This document shows positions 10,798-23,600 of a stretch of DNA of 64,000 nucleotides, in pieces. Below the pieces are notes generated by a model that saw only the letters and a program-made list of their open reading frames with translations, was not told where the DNA came from and searched no databases. Position numbers and translations under genes: made by a program. The DNA is from Styela clava (lineage: Eukaryota > Chordata > Ascidiacea > Stolidobranchia > Styelidae): assembly GCF_964204865.1 (NCBI RefSeq), contig NC_135250.1, forward strand, positions 27,643,395-27,707,394. The letters are read 5' to 3'. Numbering within the stretch: the first letter of the stretch is position 1; the number at the start of each line of letters is the position of its first letter.

Positions 10798-11968
10798 AGT
10801 TGATGTATATGTCAGGTTATTGTGTGGTTATATCGCGATATATGACTATCTAGGTTGAGTCTCACGCCACCGTGCGTCGACCTCAAGCTCTAATACTACT
10901 TGCTTGAGACAAATCTCACGACATAGTGGGATATTCATCACCAAATAGTGACATCGGATTACCAATACAAAAAGTAATTCATACCTTCGGCCACAATCAG
11001 AAATCGGGCCTAGTTCACTAAACGCCGTCGAGTACTTCTGGTTGGCGTGGCATAACTATTTTTGCATAGGCTATATCAATTCTAACCCTCACCTGACTGC
11101 GTCATCCAAACATCACGTCACAACAACGTCATGGTAAAAAAATAAGGCTTGTTATAAATATGTGAATTGTCGTCTAACTCTAAAACGCGCAGGAGACCAC
11201 CCTAAATCAAGCCAGCTATTTTTCTCGTTTTTGCGTCGTAACGATCCCCATACGGGAGAGATCGCAGACTTTAGCGAATTCTTAATTGTCGACGTAGATT
11301 CGATTTTTTGACTTTCATTATTTGGCAGGTACAAATTCACTTGGAAATTGACGACATGAAAACTATTTTGTATATTTATTATTTCCTCTAAGACCTATAT
11401 TTATACTGAATATAAAACTTCTCGAAATTTTTTATTGCGATATTCCTAGGCAGTACGTTTTTTTGTGTGTAATATTATATATTAACATTTTTATCCAAAC
11501 ACAAGTATAACCATATAGAGTTTTCTTATAAAAAGTATTGTCAGAATGGGCTGTGGTTAATTTGCTTAATGTAGGAAGATAAAACATGTTAATAATGCAT
11601 TCAAATATTCATATGTCTATGAGCTCATGAAACTTTCTGAAAATATGTTATTGTTGTCAGAGATTTTGGTATTTTGCATTCATATGAAAAAATTTTTATT
11701 CAACAGTCGCCTTTGATTCAACTCAAGAATTCCACAAAAGGACTGATTTGCTAATTTGCAAGTTGGATAAAAAATTTCCAGTTCAACTGGGAGCGAACTC
11801 ATTGAGAAACTGTTCAAATTATGCAAATTCAATATGCTCACCTCGGTTAAACTCTGTCGCACAAAAACGCGCTTGTAGGGCTATTTAACTGTGTGTTTCA
11901 AAACGATATTTTAAACTATTGAGTGTTAAGTATGTATATACCGCAACGATATAGGTAGGACCTGTATA

Positions 11969-12241
11969 CAGGGCTGGCTTTAACTATTGAGGGGCTCTAT
12001 GTAGGAGACGGCCGCGGGACCAATCGGGGTGTGAAATTTTACAATATATAGTTATTATTTTATTATCTTTTAACGAAATAGCAATATCACAATTAGAATA
12101 ATTTTACACTTATTGCTTATACAGAGTGAATGCGATGACCTATACGTAGTTGTAATGATTAAATTCAATATTTTTCACCCAGAATTAGCGCGGGCCCAAT
12201 GAGATCACACAGATTGTCATGACTTTATGCAGCCGGCCTTG
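11969..12241. mobile_element. hAT-like short element
   Basis: CAGGGCTGGCTTTAACT at the left and the inverted ending AAGGCCGGCTGC pattern at the right delimit 273 bases with internal GCGGGCCC-type sequence. The flanks do not match convincingly. Confidence 0.5.
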
Positions 12242-13639
12242 TAGGTAAAACTCTTCACAGATAGAGTTACTGTTGAAAGGATATTATGGCAATATGGCTT
12301 TCCGATAAATATAGTTTATACTAGAAGTATATCAGTATATAAAGCGAGAGTATAAATCAGTTGTTTTCTATTAAGAACCACTTGTTCGGAATGCTTAGTA
12401 ATATTTTCATTATTTATGTATAAAACTCCCTAAAACCACTCAACCCTTTAGGGATTCCTCACCCGATGGAGGATTTTGTCGATCTTGGGGAGGTATTTTG
12501 CTTGAATACATTTGCTGTAGTATATCCAACTAACATTCTTCAATTCTATATGATTACTATGGTACTTATCTATGCACATATTATAAACTACTTAAACTAT
12601 ACAGAAGTGAGAGTACGTCTTGCGTATAACACAATCGGATCAATTAATTGAAGATTGAACAATAGGTCTTTCTGAGATGCTGAAAACTTTAATATTAATT
12701 ACCACTCTGATGGTAATGATTTGCACTACAACAATGTCTTTGAGTATTATAGCGAGAGTTGGGGAAGGAAGAAGGCAAGTAGTTTGTTATTTTATTTTAG
12801 TTGTGATCACAGTTCTTACAATATGATATCGGTATTTGTGACAAATCTATGCACGTGAAAAATCATACAAATCGTTAAAACAGTGATATTGTGGCGAATA
12901 TAATGTAATTTTCCCAAATATGGCGCCGGAATTTGGTTCATAATCAGCTATAGATAACACACAGTGTTGGGACTCGCGGTTGAAAGACTTCTATCCATCA
13001 CTAATAATACATTTCTGTCGTTATGGCATCAATATTACTGCGATATATATATAGTATATATTATGGGTTGGAATTTACATATTTATCCCGAGGTAGAGGA
13101 AAACCGATTTGAACCTGCAAACCTACGCAGGGTAATCATGGGTGCGTGCGATGGCGAGCGTATTCCACGAGCTCAGCACGATGCGCCTCACCGCCGAGCA
13201 CGGAAACTGCATTATATGGATATTTTGTAGAAAGCCTCCGACACTAATGCAAAAATGTGAGATTAGATAAAACTTTCAGCCCCGTTTAAAATACCGCAGA
13301 TTGAGATGGAAATTCAGATTTTCAATCACTCGCTTTTTTTCATTTTATAAAAGCAGAGAGCATAAATTTTCAGAGCATGAAATTGTGGGGTGAGATCGCT
13401 TAATTCCGTCAATGAATAAAAATTATAATTAGATGATTACTATTTTTTTTTCAAGAAGCGGTAGTTGAAGGCATGAGATTTCCTACACACAATATGTTTA
13501 AGCTTTATTGCCAGCAAAGTTTACATTCTATATATATATGTTATATTGTGTTATTACCAAGTAGCTTAAGTTAGCCACGCCCACAAATTGTATATTCTTG
13601 TGCTCACATATCACGGAGTATAACGAATAAAACTATGAC

Positions 13640-15365
13640 ATATAGTCAAGTCTTATTTAGCAACTGGTATTGGATTTCCACTATATTCGAGTATCCTAGT
13701 AACATAGAAGGTTCCTTATTCCGTGTCTATTATTGTGTAAAAATGCTAAATTAGAAACGGTAGACTATAAGTCAAAATTATATATGTTTGGATTGTTCTA
13801 TTTCGTGGTTTTCATTTTTAGGTACAAAAAAACAAAGTTTACTCCCTCATTAAAGACTACAGCGTGGAATGATGGTCGATGGCGATCGGTGATTCACACA
13901 TGGCGTAGACACACACTAATACATCGATACCCCTGGGATCAAAACAATGAGAGTATGTATTATTCTATGTTTGAATAAACCTGCAGATATTCAATTCTAG
14001 CGTATGGTTACAGAATATTTGAACTAATATGAAACCGAAGCAAAACTAATGGCATTATTTCTAGCTCAATTTATTGAAATGCAGAAGGAAGTAAATTTAA
14101 AGAACAGTGGTTTTCAACCATTATTTCTTGTGGCCATGTTTCAGCACCAAAAGAAATATTATGCCCACAAACCTTTAAAAAAAATCGAGAATCATTAAAA
14201 TGTTTTTTTATTGATGTAAACAATACGGCAAATGTGTCAATGACCAAACTAATCCTTGTGTGTATTTATCTTCTTGTCAAATTGACTTTCGAAGTTTGGT
14301 TCAATTCCAGTCATACATTTATGGGATCTACTGTAAGCATAATGATAAGTTCAGGCCCATTAAAAAAAAAAAACACTAAATCTAGAAAGCCAAACGCAAA
14401 ATGCAATTCGAATCTCTTCGTCGTCGTTTGCGTAAAGCATAGATTGAATGAAATGTTAAAAGCATTTCATTTTATTTTTTTTTTCAGCAGATCAAGAGTT
14501 GGAAGACTCGATGGAAGTCCAGAATATGTTTGATGAGACAATATAAGATGAGACATACAAAGCATTAAAAAGGAACAGGCATATATATATATACAGAAAA
14601 CAGATATTTTTAGTGTCAATAATTTACTGAAAAATGAATTGTAATTTACTTACATGCAGGACTTATATTTGACATATATAACTCAATTTTATCGTCATAT
14701 GTGATTGATTTTTTTCAGAATATGTTAGATGTGACGATGTAAGTTTTTATAAAGTCTGAAATGTAGCCTACAGGGTGTTCATGAAGTCCAGTGTTAAATT
14801 ACGTGAAAGAAATTTGACGTGCCTCGTGCACTAATAGTTGGCAAATAAAGGTGTATTAAATGAAGTAGCCTAAATAAAAAACACTGATAGGAATATAATC
14901 TGGCCAAGTTATACCGTAAACTGACTATACAACAAATTTGAACATGGTAACAGAACTTTATGAACACCACATGTAGGCTACATTGTTTACAATATTATCG
15001 AAGAAATATAGCATATTCAGAAATCGGATATTTCTTACATCAATTGGTTTGTGATCTAGATTTTAACAAGCGCCGGCAGCAAAATTCATTTAAAAAAAAG
15101 CACAAACATTAAAAAAATGTCCGGAAAAGAATATATATATATATTGCCATTACGAAGTCAAATAAGGAATTATCAGTTTTAATGCAAGTATTTTTTCGTT
15201 GGTGATTACCTAACCATCCTTTGTCACACAAATTGCTTACTTGTAGGCCTATACTGAACACGTTTTGTGAATTTCAAAAAATAAAATAAAACTTATGAGA
15301 TCTGAAATTACTCCATTGTAGTTGATTTCAAGCTGTTCCGCCACTGGGAGGGAAAAAAGAAAAAA
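13640..15365 (+). repeat. Right copy of the direct segmental duplication
   Basis: Homologous to 1-1,830 and about 13.6 kb downstream of it, with the CUB-like receptor gene between. Similarity fades after about 15,365. This copy lacks the MITE and so preserves the pre-insertion arrangement around 14,866. Confidence 0.85.
13822..14546 (+). CDS. Two exon-like segments of the same unidentified gene, right copy
   Basis: Segment A2 (13,822-13,952) ends GAGA|GTATGT, a better donor than in the left copy. Segment B2 (14,488-14,546) encodes DQELEDSMEVQNMFDETI and TAA. Of about six differences in B, half are silent. No upstream exons were found between 7 and 13.8 kb, so this copy may be a truncated pseudogene. 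Confidence 0.28.
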
Positions 15366-15926
15366 TTCCACAAGAGAAATAGAAAAGCCAGATATTATTA
15401 AAAATAATTTTTATTTCATTTATTCCACTGGAAGAAAAGCAGCCAAGGCGGTCCAATCACACGGCGGTCGGTTATGGGGTGGAACAGTTTTATTCATGCT
15501 AATGAATGTATCGTGTGCCTCTTCCAAGCCACGCTGTTATCCCATCAAATTATGTACGACTTGGCCGAACTATCCATGTGAACTATGCATTCAGGAGACA
15601 AGAGCGCGGCGCTAACGAAAAATATTCAATTAAAAGATTATATTATTGTTTGCAATAATGGGATTTGTTTTTTTGAAATTTTACCAAAACGCTCTCTTTT
15701 CTCAAGTTATCATTCATGCATCGCAGGAGTTCACACTTAAATAATATTTCCATGATGACAGGCTTTTCCGAGAACCTTATCTTTTGTTGAAATCTCCAGG
15801 CTGCCTTGAACTGTTCTTATAGTGTTCTCTATGTGATTTTGATGTAGGCAATAAAGCTTACCTGATCCATACATTAATCGCACGCTAGATTTTTAAGAAA
15901 AACAAGTATTTTAGCGCGCCACATGG

Positions 15927-16254
15927 CAGGGCTACTAAACCGGCGGACCGCGGTCCGAATACGGGCTTTTCGACCATTTAATTTGGACCGCGTCTGCTTG
16001 TTTATTTTGGCAGCATAAGCATCGTTTTATAGTTTTAGATGATTTTGATACAATTTGAATACAGTTTGTCTTACTGGTGCCGATGTGTGACATTTGTGTC
16101 CATATTTGCGAGCTATTCATTGCTCTTGTATTTAACTTAATATTGCATTTGAAGTTTCATTTATTTAATGAAATAAATTCCCTGTAAAGTCCGGACCCCA
16201 GTAATTTTGAAGTTTTGTAAACGGACCGTTGGTGAAAATAGTTGAGTAGCCCCG
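15927..16254. mobile_element. hAT-like element with 7/8 target duplication
   Basis: The ends CAGGGCTACTAAAC and GTTGAGTAGCCCCG are inverted. The flanks CCACATGG and CCATATGG match in 7 of 8 bases. The interior has GGACCGCGGTCC and no transposase. Confidence 0.82.
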
Positions 16255-17072
16255 CCATATGGTATCAGGTCCGCCAGTAATCTTCTATCAGCACCATTTC
16301 CACATAAAGTGAAGTGTGAGACCCTGCTTTGAGCAAACTGATTTACATAGCGCACACATGTTTTTATATTTCACCGTTAACTGTTCCGCTGAATTCCAAT
16401 ATACATAATTGATTCGCTGACAGTCTTGAATTGTCTCAAGTCAATATAAATATATCTGAATAGCTTGTCAAGGCTCGAGACCTTGCTTTGAGCAGACTTA
16501 TACACAACGCACACACATTTTCTCGTATTTTACCATTTATATTTCTTTAAATCTACCTTTAGATTAGAAGCAGGAAAAATCAGAATATAAACAAGACTGG
16601 AACATTTTCATTAAGGCACTTTTTACTGACACAATCCTAAGCTTTAAAAACCATAAAATTACAGTTCGCAACGCTCCAAAATCAACTTCATGTCCAGTAA
16701 AATCAAATAATTTAAATGGGGAAAATGGAATAATGCATAAACTTCTGAGTTGCAGATACAAAGAGAAATAGACCAACCCACTTCTAAATTCAAAGTTTGT
16801 TACGCTTGCTGTCAAATCATTTATAAAGGAAATTGAAAATCAAACACTTAAAAGCTGCGTTGCGATTTATGAGAGGGTTTCGCATGGGCTGGCGTGAATC
16901 CGTTCTGGGAATGTCCTGACAATCAGAGAACACGTCTTCTAAGAGAACCAGTTCTTAAAATCAGGAATCATATCACTGATTATATGGTTTGTTTCTCAAT
17001 AATTTCACAATACTTTTGCAGTTGAGATATACTACACAGTATATTAGCCTGTGATGTTAAAAATTTGAGGAT

Positions 17073-17375
17073 TACCGTATATACTCGCAGATAGGTCACA
17101 ATTTTTTCCTTATATTTATATAGCCGCGACCAAACCACTCAACATAAGTGCAAATCGTCACCAAGTCGGAACAGCGAGTTGGTTATTCATGAAAATTGTA
17201 TGGTCTGCGCTTGCGTACATGCACTTACTAATGTTACTATCGCTCGCAGGTGTCAAAAAACATATTTTGATTAAATGCAATACAAAAAAAAATAGCAAGT
17301 TATCTATGCAAAAAGCTAGGGAAAGGGCCTTTTAAATTCCTAGATTTTCAGTGCGACTTATGTGCGAGTCATCTC
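17073..17375. mobile_element. Short element with inverted ACTCGCA ends
   Basis: ACTCGCAGATAGGTCACA near the left and its near-complement at the right (ACTCGCACATAAGTCGCA on the minus strand) match in about 15 of 18 bases. This resembles pogo/Tigger-type termini, by recollection only. Confidence 0.4.
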
Positions 17376-18444
17376 TTTGGGCATGGTGCATTTGTTACCA
17401 TCATAGAGGTCAATCAGAACCATAACTGCTGTGAAAAACCCTTTTGAATATTCAAACTGGAAATACTGCTCCATGGTTACGATGCAGTACCAATCGTTTG
17501 ACCAATCTGACCAGAAGATCTGTAATGATATGGTTTTAAACAAACCAAATAAAACCAGCATGAATCGTGGTTTATAAATATGGTACCAATTTAGAACATT
17601 CTAATATATACCTCTGGATGGTGCATGTCATTTTGAATACCTTAAACCAAATATCAAGAATATAGTACATCAAAATATCAATATGTTATGGCCATCATTT
17701 AAAATGCAATTATAAATTTGAAAGATTTGTGAAAGGAAAAATTTTCAACACGCCAAATGTTTTGTTGACAGCTGGGAGAAATGGTATTTAAACAAAAATA
17801 TCAAGAATGTGAAAAATTACCAAACTGGGCAATGAATTAATATTTGAGTATTGAGATGTAATTTTTTGATACTTAAAGCAATCCTGGCTGAACATTGTTC
17901 ACACAGTTTGTGCAGAAAGGCCAAGTCACAATAAGTAACCCTTGATGAATCAGTATAGGGTTCTAATAACGGCAACGCAAGGCAATAAATAAGATCAAGT
18001 AAAATTGTTTCTGAAACATAATTTAAATGTAAACAATGTAGCCCTGATCACACTCCATTGCAGGTAACCCAAAAGATAAAGAGAGGGGGAGGGACGTGGC
18101 AGGAGATTTATGACACCGCTCTATTTCAATAGGGCTATAGAGAGAATAAAAAACATGTATTTATGAAATTTCAAACAATAACTCGGTCAGAATTATTGGG
18201 TCCACTTATAATTTTAATTTTGTTATGAGGTCGATTTTCAATACAGAATGATCCAAAAATAAAAGTAATAAATTTCTTAGTTACTTCTACAAAAATGAAA
18301 AAAATTTATTTAATACTTGAACTTCTGTTTGTGTTCGATTATATCCGAAAGTTACAGTAATCTAGCATGCTTTGCACAAACGTCTTATGGCTCAACAAAC
18401 TACATTTGACATAGATAAATATTCCTTTTCTGAAAATGTTTAAG

Positions 18445-18468
18445 ACTTTAGGAACACCCTGTATAATT
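18445..18468. mobile_element. Solo mariner-type end
   Basis: GGAACACCCTGTATAATT matches the right terminus of the mariner-type MITE family. No left end was found nearby. Confidence 0.35.
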
Positions 18469-20460
18469 GAAATATTCAGTTGTGATTGTGTCATGTGCCA
18501 TCCTTAATAAAACTCAAATTCTGACAGGGACAATATTCAAATGATTAGATAGAATCTTTATACCTATTAATATAAACAAATTAATAGAAATTGTTGACAA
18601 AAAAATACAGCATTTATTATTCATTGAAGATATTTGGTTGAGAGTTTCAGAGTTTGAATTAAACAAGTCTTTGAGCAGATCTTTCATATCAAACTTGCAA
18701 AAGCACTTTGAAAGCAAAAGCATCTTTCCACAGAAAATCTTTTGCTTTTTGACAAAAAGCTTAGCATTACGAAAGGGCTCAATGTGGGCACGGTATGTTT
18801 CAAGCTAAGCCACTCCTCTGGTTTGGTCCATGGGGAAATATAAATCTGGCTATTTGTTTTAAATGCATTGAATAAATTCTGTTTCAAAACTTGTTTAATT
18901 CAAACTCTGATTTTAAAAAGAAGAAAAATTACGGCCACAAAGTAGGCACAATGGATTAGTTAAAATAGTATAGAGTGAACATTCAACAATGTTCATATTA
19001 TTAAAGAAAGTAATATTTTATAATTTTCACAATCCATTTTAAATTTAGCGGTCCAGGGATGCCCAAAATGAATCAAATATTCATACTTATTCAAAATTAA
19101 ATATATTCGATTAATTTTAAATTCCTTAATTTAGGAGTTGGTTCCAAATGGTTTAAATTGGTAGTTCGAAAATGTAATTAAAAATGTGTTCATTTAGTGC
19201 TTATCTCAACTTCTTTGCAACTCCAAATCGATAAATATACATCGACTACCTTGAGTTCTTTGTTAATTTTGACCTGATTTCAATTATAGTGGGTATATCA
19301 TTTTTAAATAGGAATAGTTGATTCATGTATTTTAGCCATCCCTGGTTAGTGCCTTCAGTTAGAGCTCACAAGTTAATCATAAATTTATTATAAGTAATTT
19401 ATTTAACACTACAAGTAATAAAAGAAAATTTTCAATTGTGCAAAAAGGTGGTGATATATGATGAGTACCGTCACGTGATGGTGGTGGCAGATATACTTCA
19501 TTGTATGTGAGTCGGGCACATACTTTTCGTTTGTTTTTAACTTTATTACAAGTTAAGTCGCCTTCAATGTAACTCTGTATTTTGTTTGTCTGTTTGTTAT
19601 TGTTATGTTGTTTTGTTTTATGCCATGAGCGACCCCAAAATAAAATTGATGAATTGAAATTCAGATTATTGATTTGACACTAGAGTGTGCTAGAGAACAG
19701 CAAAACTAATGTGGGTAAAACTACAATTTAGGTAGGGTTGTATTGGAGTTGGGATTGAATTCTCATATATTTTATTTTGTGGGCGGGGGAAGAGAAAAGC
19801 TTATGAGGCAGCTTACTCATATAGCAAAGGACTGCCTCATAGAGACATGTGATCAACCATTATATGTCAGTAGGGTCCCAGTGATGTAGTTTATGCCCAC
19901 TATGTCGACCATGGTGTATAATTGAAAGGCCTAAAGCATAACAAAAAAAGTATGTAAGATATTATCTGGAAAAGTCGAAATTTGCTTTCAAATATTGTTT
20001 AGAATTTGTTGTGTTCTTTAAAGAGACAAGTTTCTGAGTTATCTAACCAATCAATTGGACATTATGAAATTTCTTGATGAATTTATGGAACATGAAAAAG
20101 ATGAATCGAATGACCTTCAAAATGAGATAACGACCTTCACACAGGTTAAAGGTCGTTTCAAGATCAAACCCTGAGTGTTAGTAATGGAACACAATGCCGC
20201 TCTCGCTTACAATCTCGGAGAGCACTATCATCCTTGCATTGTTGAAAAATAATGAAGTAGAAAAAATAAGGCTATGAATGTAGCCGTTTCAGTGGGTTAC
20301 GAGTAAAGGTATGAGATTTGGAAGAAGTCTGTAGCGAGGCCACTAAACTTGAGTACAAATCACACAAAATGTGCGGTAGGTAGACTTTCCTGCTCTTGTG
20401 TACTCTATGGCGATTGTGGCCCACTTTTTTGATATTGTCCTGCGTGCCACCGCCGGATTG

Positions 20461-20631
20461 TCAAACATCTGCGACTTCTTCAGCACGACCACCGCACCTT
20501 ACACGATATCGACCATTTTGCCATGTTATCGTTGGGTCCCAGATCGCGGTGAGAATAACATAAGGTGTCAATGTCTCTCGTATAAACCAAGCCACAAGAA
20601 AATCCCTTTTACTGATTTGAAGATGCCCATT
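20461..20631 (-). CDS. UGCG: UGCG exon 8 (C-terminus)
   Basis: Encodes [19 protein letters not shown] and the conserved tail [18 protein letters not shown], then AEEVADV and TGA. The acceptor is TTATCTTAG|A, phase 0. No polyadenylation signal is obvious near the stop; an AATAAA on the minus strand occurs near 19,550. Confidence 0.95.
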   Translation of the reverse strand, partial: NGHLQISKRDFLVAWFIRETLTPYVILTAIWDPTITWQNGRYRVRCGGRAEEVADV

Positions 20632-23600
20632 CTAAGATAAAAAAATATGAAGTTTAGATTAGTGTTTCATAAATCGGCCCCTCGTTCACTCGAGGGAGTC
20701 GCAGAGCACTTTTCTGGGGGACATGAGCAAAGGTGATCAATAGAGCTACCATTTGAGCTAACAACATTTATTTGAAGTTAATAACTGATTTTTTCAATTC
20801 TATGACCATAATACATTCGTTTGTCAGCCAAATTACTCAATCAACGTACTAATTAAAGCGTCTTAAAACGTTAGACCTGTGGTTCTCAAACGATGGGGCG
20901 CAGACAATTTTTTAGGGAGCATGAAGCTAATTAAAACTAAAAATATCTGTTCGATTTGATCATGCTCGCCCAATTTGTTTTTGAAACTTCTCATTTATAC
21001 CATAAATTACTTCCATCCACGTAATTTCAAAGTGTATTTTGAATATAACATACTTTCAATTCACTATCTGTTATTTGTAGCTTATTGTTAAATAGTTATC
21101 GTGGTGGGGCGCAAATCAAATTCTAAAATTGGGACGCAGATTAAAAAGTTTGAGAACAGAACTGTGTTGGCATCACTGGTTACACATTTCAGATTTAAAT
21201 TCCACCACTTTACCCAGGATAGGCATAATGAATCGGATAGGCAATGTCGAACTGTTCAGTTCTTCTGTAGTATGTGTACCAGGTCAGGGTTAGGCCACAA
21301 TTTTATTCTTATTTTAGTTCTATTGCAAGTTCGGGGACTGTCTGTGTTAGGCAAGTGAATATACCCCCTGCCCATAGGTTCCAGTCCCTTTACACAACTT
21401 GATGTGAATTAGGTGAACAAAATTAGTTACCTTCTTATTGGTACACATACTACTGAGCGCCAAAGATTCTACCAAAAATAGTATCTTCTTGGATATTGTC
21501 AGATATCAGTGACTGCTTTGGCAGGTCCTTGTTCAGAGCAAAAAGCATGAACAAGCATTGTATAAGAAAGGTAGACAAACAAACCTCCAGCGCCCTGAAG
21601 AACATATAATCTGCAATAAACCATCCCAAGACATGGTAAAGAAACACGACCATCATGTTCCAACCAAGAAAATGATGACTTGATAACGCCAGCAGAAGAC
21701 CAGCAAGAAAGCATTCTGAAAACGGCTCCAAAATAACAGCGAAAGGAACCATTGCTATCCGAAGCTTTGTCCACCTGTAACATAAGAAATAAATAGTAAT
21801 ATGACTTAGCCGTTCAATTTATGATCATCAATGTACTTTCATGCAAATGCCTTTTGGCTCACATGTAAAACGAAGCAGATTGCTTGTGGGTAAATGGGAT
21901 TCGATGACCAGTTATAGGTTGGAGTGGGTTTAAAATATTGGGCGAATGACTAGTGTGCACAAAAAAAAATTTGATGAAATAAAATCAATTGTTCATGTAT
22001 ATATAAAGTAGGTGCTTTTAAAACAGACCTCCCGAAAATTTTGTCATTCAGAGGAATCTGTGAATACCTACAAGAATGAATTTATCAAGCGATATGTGAT
22101 ATACAGTCATAAATATATTATTTATTATCAGTAATTAATCAATAAGATAGAAATACATAAACATGGCAAATCTTTCTCGACAATAATAATATGTCACATG
22201 TTGACAAGAGACAGCTAAACAACACGATAACTGTTTAAAATTAGCCATTAATGTTTCCAAATGAAATTGCGCCAATATCATGACACGCAGGTCGAAAAGT
22301 TTGAACCAAAATAGTGCAATTAATCTATATTATCAAAAGGCTATATAAATGTCAGAATTCAGACAGCTGGACATAGTGTTCCAGTTTCTAATCTAAAAAA
22401 GAAACCGAAAATAGGGAATAAGTTTACATGAAATTTGATCTATTTGTAGAATTTGAATAATATAAATCTTGGATAAGATCTGTTTTACAGAGTCAAATTT
22501 ATAAAGTATGTTTTGGCACATAAACTATTGTTTTGTTGGAAAACAGTTATTATTAATCAACTATTTTTAACAACCCTATACTTTTGTTCCAGTATTAATC
22601 AAAACTATAAACAATTTCAACACAGAATTTCAGATTTCTCAAATATGTATGGCCATCGCTTATTATGTTACTTTAGGGACAGAGTTGATACAAAATGACA
22701 TTTTAGTGTCCAGTATGTCAACATAATAACAAATCCTCGTGATATATTTCTGTAAGTGCGAACGTGACAAAAACCGCGTGCACACTGTTAGCACCCTAGG
22801 CAATAATTCTTAATCTTAAAAAGGTAAATAAATTGATATAGTAACAACATAATAAATGGTCGCGTATTTTTGAATGCCGTACTTTTTTCAACAATATTTC
22901 ACTTAATAAACACTCAAAAAAGATTTCTTTAAATTGAAAATAAAAGAACCGAATTTGGGGCAAAATATCGGTCTATGTAAACCTTGGAAAAGTTTTAAAA
23001 AAGTAAAACTTTTAGTAAAGAAAATAAGTGCCTAAATTTTTAGATGTTTAAATTTATCGCATTTAGCAACATGTTATTAATAAAATTGCCTCTGGAAAAA
23101 TTCCATGGTTGGTACTTGGTAGTAACCTCACAAATTCCAACCACTATGTGGGCTTTACCAGATCAAATGACAAAACACGACATAATCACGGTTTTTCCCA
23201 TCCATGCAGACATGATCGGATTAATTTTTGCCTCAAGGGAATACTCTTCGAGAACATTGCAACATTGCAGAGCAATGCCGGTAAATCTAAACCAATGCTG
23301 AGTCATAGTAAGAAAAGCTAAAAATAGAATGTAGCATTCTTATGTGTATATATATATAAATATGTTTGAAAAATTTTAAATCGGAAAAATATTTGAAATG
23401 AACAACAGTATAAAATTGTATTATTTTCATTAAAAAATCAGATATTCAAAACCACAATTTTATCTGCAAAGAAATTTTGCCCACCTCGACTAGCAGGCCA
23501 TATAAGTTACATTTTATGAACAGAATTCAATTTACAGTGTTACAAAAGCAAAAGTGGAAAAATGAGCCTTGCGCCAAAACTAAATTTAATCGCAATCTCA

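Larger units (their letters stand above)
8435..13639. other. Intergenic, transposon debris only
   Basis: Holds repeat family B copy 2, the degenerate tandem array, MITE copy 2 and the short hAT-like element listed separately. The rest is unmarked AT-rich DNA. An open frame at 12,964-13,230 has no recognisable domain. Confidence 0.55.
15366..20460. other. Downstream of UGCG, no gene seen
   Basis: Contains one hAT-like element, the ACTCGCA element and a solo mariner end. Part of 19,500-20,460 may be UGCG 3' UTR. An exon-like open segment at 17,399-17,519 (minus strand) could not be tied to a gene. Confidence 0.5.

Noticed and set aside
12964..13230. 88-residue open frame on the plus strand
   Set aside because: No domain, no splice signals that fit and no homologous copy; likely chance.
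17399..17519. Exon-like open segment on the minus strand with TTACAG acceptor and G|GTAACA donor
   Set aside because: It encodes no domain I recognise and no partner exon could be found; it may belong to the neighbouring ACTCGCA element.
21450..21584. Extension of UGCG exon 7 beyond its donor
   Set aside because: The family sequence resumes in exon 8 (20,461-20,631) with matching phase; the read-through has no UGCG likeness.
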